DNA of 64,000 bases, taken from the NCBI GenBank assembly GCA_020633235.1, contig JACKEA010000006.1, positions 434,001 through 498,000 on the forward strand. Direction: 5' to 3'. This stretch comes from Polyangiaceae bacterium. GTDB lineage: Bacteria > Myxococcota_A > Polyangia > Polyangiales > Polyangiaceae. Position numbers and translations under genes: made by a program. Below, piece by piece: positions 59,177 through 64,000 of this stretch; within the stretch, counting starts at the first letter, position 1, and every line of letters begins with the position of its first letter. The notes under the pieces were generated by a model. The model saw nothing but the letters and a program-made list of their open reading frames with translations, was not told the origin of the DNA and ran no database searches.

Positions 59177-60099
59177 GGCGTTTCTGGACGGAACCGGTGC
59201 GACCCGAGCCGTTGGCGGCGTTTCGCATCGCGGCTGGTGTCAGCATCACGCTCTCCGTGCTGCTCGGCATGGCCGGCAACCTGAAGCTGATGTTCGGCGA
59301 CGGCGGGCTCATCCCCGGCTCCACGGCAGAGGAAGTGCTGGCGCGCACCGGGCGTCTGTCGCTCAAGCACGGAGCGCTCGACGGAGCGCTGGGGTCGTGG
59401 CTCCTGATGGGGCTGCTCTTGGGTGCTCTCGTGTGCGTGACGCTCGGCTACCGCACACGGATTGCCGCGGCAGTGGGCTACGTGATCTTGGTTTCCTTCA
59501 CTCAGCGCAGCCTGACGCTCACCAACGGCGGGGATGACCTCGCGGTGCACGCGCTGTTCTACTTGGTGCTGGCTCCCGCGGGGGCGGTATGGAGCCTCGA
59601 TGCCCGACGCAGCGGGGGGAGCAGCGCGGTGCCGGCCTGGGCGCTCCGGCTGATGCAGATCCAGCTGTGTTTGATCTACTCGGCTACCGCGCTCTCCAAG
59701 ATCGCCGTGGCCGGACCGCAGGATTGGCTCACAGGGGAGGCCGTGTACTGGGCGTTGAACGACATCACTCTCACGCGCTGGTCCTACGCGCTGTTGCCGG
59801 TGCCGATGTTCCTGTGTCGGATCCTGACCTGGAGCACGCTCCTGTTCGAGGTCTCTTTCCCGCTCTTGGTGTGGTGGTCGAGGACGCGAAAGTGGCTCTT
59901 GCTCGCCGGGCTCGGCCTGCACCTCGGGATCCTGCTCACGCTGCAGGTGGGCTTCTTCAGCCCGAACATCCTGGTGTTCTATCTGCTGTTTGTTCCGGCC
60001 GAGTCCCTGGTGGCGGCGCGGCAGTGGCTCTTGGAGCGGAAGCGCGCTTGGGGCTCGACGTCAGTGGCCGTCGCTCGGCTCGGTGACGAAGCGCGTTAG
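59155..60099 (+). CDS. HTTM-family membrane protein (vitamin K-dependent carboxylase-like)
   Basis: A 314-residue protein with about eight membrane segments (PEPLAAFRIAAGVSITLSVL; GSWLLMGLLLGALVCVTLGY; IAAAVGYVILVSFTQRS; ALFYLVLAPAGAVWSLD; FPLLVWWSRTRKWLLLAGLG). The layout fits HTTM proteins, the bacterial relatives of vitamin K-dependent gamma-glutamyl carboxylase. FYLVLAPAGAVWSLDARR and IQLCLIYSATALSKI are typical strings. Most bacterial HTTM proteins have no known substrate. It starts at GTG inside the companion gene. Confidence 0.82.
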   Translation: MQLFRRVRRFWTEPVRPEPLAAFRIAAGVSITLSVLLGMAGNLKLMFGDGGLIPGSTAEEVLARTGRLSLKHGALDGALGSWLLMGLLLGALVCVTLGYRTRIAAAVGYVILVSFTQRSLTLTNGGDDLAVHALFYLVLAPAGAVWSLDARRSGGSSAVPAWALRLMQIQLCLIYSATALSKIAVAGPQDWLTGEAVYWALNDITLTRWSYALLPVPMFLCRILTWSTLLFEVSFPLLVWWSRTRKWLLLAGLGLHLGILLTLQVGFFSPNILVFYLLFVPAESLVAARQWLLERKRAWGSTSVAVARLGDEAR

Positions 60100-61617
60100 G
60101 AAGAACAGCGCGCCCATGGCCGCGTATCCGGCGGCCCACGGCCAGGCCGGTGAAAGATCCACCACCGTGTCTCCCGGGGTGAAGCGGTACGAGTGCATCA
60201 GGCCTACGGCAGAGAGCGCGGCGCCGGCCCAGCACCAGATGGCGGCGCGGGTGAAGCGCCGCTCGATCAGCTCTACCGTCGCTGCGGAGAGGATCATCGC
60301 GGTGAAGATGAAGCCCTGCTCCAGAGCGAAGGCGCCGTGGATCCAGGTGTCGGAGGCGCGGAAGGCCTCGATCAGATCAGGGCCGAAGGCTGGGCCCGCG
60401 GGGCCGCCGACACCGGCAGCGCGTAGACCGTTCTTCGCGAGCAGCGCGCCCCAGGCGCCGACTCCCGGCAGCAGCCCGACGACCACGGCGGGGGCATGCG
60501 CTTTGGGGACGGCTTGGAACGCCTGAGCGCTGATCACGATGCCTATCCACAGCACGATGGCCATGCCGGCATCCACCGGCACCGCCCACACGATGTGCGC
60601 CAGGGTGCCAGTCAAGCACACGATGGTGAAGAAGCCGGCGTTCAAGATGGAGTAGCCGGCGCGAGCGCCCATTGCCTTCCAGCCTGGATGGCCGATGTAG
60701 ATGGTGGTCGGGAAACAGGAGCCGAAGGCGGCGGCGGCCAGGGTGCCGAGACCGTTCACGGCCAGGGAGGGCGCGGTCGGGTAGCGATCTCCGGCAGCCT
60801 CCGCGGACTCCAGGTTCTGGAGCGAGCCGACCACGTTGAAGAGGCCCATGGGGATGATCACGGCGAAGTAGCTGGTGAGATTGCCGGCCGCGATGGACGC
60901 CAGCAGATCTCCGAGCACGGGGACTGGGGCGTGCAACGAGATGCCACCGGGCGAGCCGCCGGTGGGAGCGATGCCGGTGATCCAACCGAGCAGCGTGCCG
61001 AGGGCCACGGCGACGAAGCCACCGGGGAGGCGTCCTTTGAAGCGCACGCGACCGAAGTAGACGAGCAACACGACGGCGAGGGTGGTCATGCCCACGATGG
61101 GCCGCGCGAAGGTGCGGAACAGAAAGCCCAAGGAGATGAAGCCCAGGGCGATGCCCGCCAAGGTGGAGAGCATGGCGGCGCGTGGGGCGGCGCGGCGAAG
61201 CTTCTCGGCAACGAACGCGCCGGATAACTCGATGACCCCCGAGCCCAAGGTCGCTGCCAGGCCGGCTTGCCACGCCACTCGGGCCGGATCCGCGGCGCCG
61301 GCGCCTTGGGCGGCGAGCTTCGCCGGCAGCATCACCAAGAACACGTGGCCAAAGAGGGACACCGTGTTGATGCCGTAGGGCAGGGCGCACACGTCGGTGC
61401 GACCGGTTTCGTCGGCCAGCTTCTTCGCTTGGCGCGCGTAGTACAGGTTGCCGACCACCAGGGACACGGCCACGCCGGGGAGCACGCGGCCGTACACGAG
61501 CTCGTTCGAGAAGCCGAGGATGTGACGACAGAGGGCGTCGACCAACAAGAGCTGGACGAGGTTGTCGAGGGCCAGACCGAAGAAGCCGTCCACGTCCCCA
61601 CGCGAGAACCAGCGCAT
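60061..61617 (-). CDS. NCS2-type (xanthine/uracil/AzgA-like) permease
   Basis: A 518-residue transporter with about 12 to 14 membrane segments, starting MRWFSRGDVDGFFGLALDNL. VCALPYGINTVSLFGHVFLV resembles the conserved TM3 region and FPTTIYIGHPGWKAMGARAG the NCS2 substrate/ion region (uracil/xanthine permeases have a PxT or similar loop here). Substrate unclear; purines, uracil or a vitamin are possible. Its end overlaps the end of the convergent HTTM gene by 39 bases. Confidence 0.8.
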   Translation of the reverse strand: MRWFSRGDVDGFFGLALDNLVQLLLVDALCRHILGFSNELVYGRVLPGVAVSLVVGNLYYARQAKKLADETGRTDVCALPYGINTVSLFGHVFLVMLPAKLAAQGAGAADPARVAWQAGLAATLGSGVIELSGAFVAEKLRRAAPRAAMLSTLAGIALGFISLGFLFRTFARPIVGMTTLAVVLLVYFGRVRFKGRLPGGFVAVALGTLLGWITGIAPTGGSPGGISLHAPVPVLGDLLASIAAGNLTSYFAVIIPMGLFNVVGSLQNLESAEAAGDRYPTAPSLAVNGLGTLAAAAFGSCFPTTIYIGHPGWKAMGARAGYSILNAGFFTIVCLTGTLAHIVWAVPVDAGMAIVLWIGIVISAQAFQAVPKAHAPAVVVGLLPGVGAWGALLAKNGLRAAGVGGPAGPAFGPDLIEAFRASDTWIHGAFALEQGFIFTAMILSAATVELIERRFTRAAIWCWAGAALSAVGLMHSYRFTPGDTVVDLSPAWPWAAGYAAMGALFFLTRFVTEPSDGH

Positions 61618-61650
61618 GGCGCTCTTCTATCTCCGTCCGCCGTCGGCGCG

Positions 61651-62574
61651 CTAGCCGAGGCGCTCGCGGATGGCCTCGGCCGTACGTTCCCGCACGAACC
61701 GGTGACGCGCCTCCGTGGTGTGGCGCGGGTGCCAGAGCAGCATCATGGGCAGGGCCGGCAGGTCCAGCGGGGGCTTGGCGAGCACGAGCTTCACGGTGCT
61801 GGTCCTCACCAGATCGTCCGGCAGCGTGGAGACGAGCGTGGTGCGCGCGACGATGGCCGCTGCCGAGGCGAACGAGGAAACGGACGCAGCTACGCGGCGG
61901 GAGAGCCCGTGCTGTTCCAGATAGTCGTCCACGAAGCCGCGTCCGCTGGCGTCCGGTCCCGCGAGCACGTGATCCGCAGCGGCGTAGGACGCCAGAGTGA
62001 AGCGCCGACGCGGGTGCTTGGGGGAAGAAACCACCACGAAGCGGCGGTCGTACACGTGCTTCTGGACGAACTCCGACAGATCCACGCGCCCCGCGGATGC
62101 GGGCAGCGCCGCGAGATCTGGGCTGAGCGCGAGATCCACCTCGCCTCGGCGGCTCTCACTCACGCTCTCCAGTGACAGGCGCCGCAGCCGGATGTCGAGG
62201 TTCGGAGCCTCGCGCCAGATCCGAGCCAAGATGGCGTCGGCGAAAGCCTGCTGAGTCTCGTCGCCCATCGCCAGCGTCACGATGCCATGAGCCGTATTGG
62301 GGTGAAACGGCGCCTCACTTTCGAAGACCAAGCGGGCGGCGTGGATGGCAGCCTCCACCTTGGGCTCGAGGGCCTGTGCCCGTGGGGTTGGCACCAACGT
62401 GCGACCGGTGCGCACGAACAGCGGATCATCCAGTGCGCTGCGCAGGCGCGCGAGCGTGCGGCTCATGGCGGGCTGGGTGACCCCCAGCTCCCGCGCCGCC
62501 GCGGTGACGCTACGGGTCTCCAGCAAGCGGTCGAAAGCCACCAACAGGTTCAGATCGAGAGCGGCCAGATTCAT
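61651..62574 (-). CDS. LysR-family transcriptional regulator
   Basis: A 307-residue LysR regulator. The HTH is LDLNLLVAFDRLLETRSVTA then AARELGVTQPAMSRTLARLR, very close to the NodD/LeuO/NahR-like subgroup (xPLFVRTGRTLVPTPRAQAL). The effector domain follows from about residue 95. It is divergent from the epimerase gene with 90 bases between, so it probably controls that gene and its own. Confidence 0.9.
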   Translation of the reverse strand: MNLAALDLNLLVAFDRLLETRSVTAAARELGVTQPAMSRTLARLRSALDDPLFVRTGRTLVPTPRAQALEPKVEAAIHAARLVFESEAPFHPNTAHGIVTLAMGDETQQAFADAILARIWREAPNLDIRLRRLSLESVSESRRGEVDLALSPDLAALPASAGRVDLSEFVQKHVYDRRFVVVSSPKHPRRRFTLASYAAADHVLAGPDASGRGFVDDYLEQHGLSRRVAASVSSFASAAAIVARTTLVSTLPDDLVRTSTVKLVLAKPPLDLPALPMMLLWHPRHTTEARHRFVRERTAEAIRERLG

Positions 62575-62582
62575 GAGTCTTG

Positions 62583-62608
62583 TGCATGAATAATATCAAA
62601 AACATGCA
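62583..62608. promoter_or_regulatory. Dyad in the LysR/epimerase gap
   Basis: TGCATG (62583-62588) and CATGCA (62603-62608) form an inverted repeat with a 14-base AT-rich core (AATAATATC inside). Likely LysR operator plus promoter. Confidence 0.45.
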
Positions 62609-62664
62609 TTGGTGGTATTCGAAGATCCGCCCCATGCTGAAGCTCATTGAAGGAGGAAACAGCC

Positions 62665-63636
62665 ATGAATCAGGAGCTTCACGTCGTGTTCGGTGCCGGT
62701 CAGATTGGTCCCCATCTGGCGCGAAAGCTGATTGCCAGCGGGCATCGCGTCCGCATCGTGCGTCGCTCCGACAAGCCCGTGGGCACTCCCGGGGTGGAGG
62801 TCGTCGCCGGCGACGCTCGGGACGCGGGCTTCGCGATCCGTGCCAGCGAAGGCGCCACCGTGATCTACCACTGCATGAATCCAGGGGAGTACTCTAGCCG
62901 CGTGTGGGAAGAGGACGTACCGCGCCTCGGCGAAGCGCTGATCGCGGCAGCCCTCGAGCACGATGCTCGGCTGGTGGTGCTCGACAATCTCTACGCCTAC
63001 GGTCCCCTCCAGGGGCGCAGGACTGAAGAGACGCCGCTCTTGGCTGCGGGGCGCAAGGGCCAGGTGCGGGTGCGCTGGGCCGAGCGCCTGGAGCAGGCGC
63101 GCGTGGAGCAAGGGCTGCGCTACGTCGCCGGCAGGGCCGGGGACTTCTTCGGCGAAGGCGCCGACCAAGCCCTGGTGTCCCCCGACGCCGTGCGCGGCAT
63201 CCGCAAGGGCAAGCGTCCCATTGCCCTCGGGGACGTGGACGCGCCCCATGCCTTCAGCTACACCCTGGATGTCGCGGCGGCCCTCGCGGCGCTGGGGGAA
63301 GCGAAGCAGGACGTGGAGGGAACGGTGTTCCACCTTCCGGTTCATGAGGTGAGCCCCCGCGAGCTGTTCAGCCGCATCGGACGCGAGCTTGGAGTAGAGC
63401 GCGTCGAGCCGCGTCGCATCGCCCGTTGGGTCTTGTGGGTTCTAGCGCCGTTCGTCGCGTTGTTCCGCGAGCTGCTCGAGACCTACTACCAGTGGGATGG
63501 TCCGTTCCTGGTGGACGATTCGCGCTTCCGGGCACGTTTTTCGGGCGTGGGTGTCTCGCTCTCCGAGGCCGTGCAGAAGACGGCCGCCCTGGCCCACTCG
63601 GAAGGGGGCACGATGGCGCGGGCGGCGCATGCGTGA
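62665..63636 (+). CDS. NAD-dependent epimerase/dehydratase family protein
   Basis: A 323-residue extended SDR: MNQELHVVFGAGQIGPHLAR (GxGxxG), ARLVVLDNLYAYGPLQGRRT (strand plus active-site Tyr region) and a C-terminal domain with SYTLDVAAALAALGEAKQDV. The canonical YxxxK is not clear, since Tyr in NLYAYGP is not followed by Lys at +4, so it may be an atypical member that binds NAD without classical catalysis. AGGAGGAAAC precedes the ATG at 62665. It is probably controlled by the divergent LysR gene. Confidence 0.8.
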   Translation: MNQELHVVFGAGQIGPHLARKLIASGHRVRIVRRSDKPVGTPGVEVVAGDARDAGFAIRASEGATVIYHCMNPGEYSSRVWEEDVPRLGEALIAAALEHDARLVVLDNLYAYGPLQGRRTEETPLLAAGRKGQVRVRWAERLEQARVEQGLRYVAGRAGDFFGEGADQALVSPDAVRGIRKGKRPIALGDVDAPHAFSYTLDVAAALAALGEAKQDVEGTVFHLPVHEVSPRELFSRIGRELGVERVEPRRIARWVLWVLAPFVALFRELLETYYQWDGPFLVDDSRFRARFSGVGVSLSEAVQKTAALAHSEGGTMARAAHA

Positions 63637-63648
63637 AAGACTCGTCGC

Positions 63649-64000
63649 GTGCGTGGGGTCATCGGAGTCGTTGTTTTGGTCGCCGGATGTGGCGGTGGCA
63701 CGAGCTCCGACCTCGAGCCCGGGGGGCCGGACGCCGCGTCGGCGTGCGCCATCCCTGCGCAGACCAGCTACCTGAAGACCAACCGGACCATCGGCAAGTG
63801 CCCGCCGGCCGCAAGCCCGGCGTGCTCCAGCACCCTCTTCTCCGGCCCGCCTTTGCTGACGTCCGACGACCTCCAACCCGGAGCGCATTTCGTGGCGGTG
63901 TCGGGCGAGTACTTGCTCGCGGAGACGGCGTCGATGGAACCGCTCGTGGTTCGCATGCATCCGGAAGATGCGCCTGTCGCGTACTCGTTTGCCGCGCCTC
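63649..64000 (+). CDS. Partial lipoprotein (runs off right edge)
   Basis: GTG start at 63649 followed by RGVIGVVVLVAGC, a lipobox with Cys at residue 14, and an open frame to the window end (about 117 codons). The mature part begins with a Gly/Ser/Pro linker and then a Cys-containing domain (CAIPAQTSYLKTNRTIGKCP; SGPPLLTSDDLQPGAHFVAV). The family is not recognisable from this fragment. Confidence 0.65.
   Translation, partial: MRGVIGVVVLVAGCGGGTSSDLEPGGPDAASACAIPAQTSYLKTNRTIGKCPPAASPACSSTLFSGPPLLTSDDLQPGAHFVAVSGEYLLAETASMEPLVVRMHPEDAPVAYSFAAP

Overview
The window looks like chromosomal DNA of a myxobacterium, probably of the Sorangium/Polyangium side. Evidence: very high GC; many lipoproteins with Gly/Ser/Thr or Asp-Ala-Gly rich low-complexity linkers after the lipobox; a Hanks-type Ser/Thr kinase; two sigma-54 activators; an ECF sigma factor coupled to a vWA anti-sigma-like protein; proline-rich outer-membrane proteins; and a Cys-rich repeat protein of a kind common in this group. 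No rRNA, tRNA, CRISPR array, integrase or transposase was found, and no gene-free stretch exceeds 300 bases. Taxonomy is inferred from style only.

Layout. 1-10.9 kb: a truncated surface lipoprotein, a binding-fold protein, small membrane proteins, an NAD-dependent epimerase coupled to a sugar ABC transporter whose binding protein and first permease are fused, a metallo-beta-lactamase-fold hydrolase with a divergent LysR regulator, and two lipoproteins. 10.9-17.3 kb: an ECF sigma factor with a membrane vWA protein, a 955-residue Cys-rich protein capped at both ends by cytochrome-like domains, and a CitE-family lyase. 17.3-26.4 kb: the most striking region. A DUF481-like outer-membrane protein diverges from an operon of one GcvH-like membrane protein and two multihaem cytochromes (11 and 10 CXXCH) each fused to a membrane cytochrome b-like domain (CbcL-like). 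Facing it is an operon for a sensor kinase with haem c motifs, an NtrC-type sigma-54 regulator and an archaemetzincin. The cytochrome promoter has a near-consensus sigma-54 site and two upstream palindromes, so the window seems to hold a complete sensing circuit and its electron-transfer output. 26.6-33.5 kb: an outer-membrane protein, exonuclease III, a radical SAM protein with a small partner, glutamate dehydrogenase and a probable PPi-dependent phosphofructokinase. 33.5-39.4 kb: an operon of three large beta-propeller-like (lipo)proteins and a proline-rich outer-membrane protein. 39.5-44.2 kb: a GAF sigma-54 activator, a lone HicB-like protein, a helix-hairpin-helix lipoprotein, a membrane protein and a sulfatase-modifying-factor-like lipoprotein. 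44.3-54.6 kb: recJ, mlaF-like ATPase, chemoreceptor, Ser/Thr kinase, mlaD-like protein and a long S41 protease. 54.6-64 kb: proline-rich proteins, an acetyltransferase, a lipoprotein with seven exact nonapeptide repeats next to an HTTM-family pair, an NCS2-type permease, and a LysR/epimerase divergent pair; a lipoprotein runs off the right edge.

A second layer is a dispersed short repeat, core TTGTTGGTCCGGCGCGA, found at 11 places in both orientations, nearly all just beyond gene ends. Three copies agree at 26 or more of 28 positions and two sit in perfect inverted repeats. It does not correspond to any element I can name.
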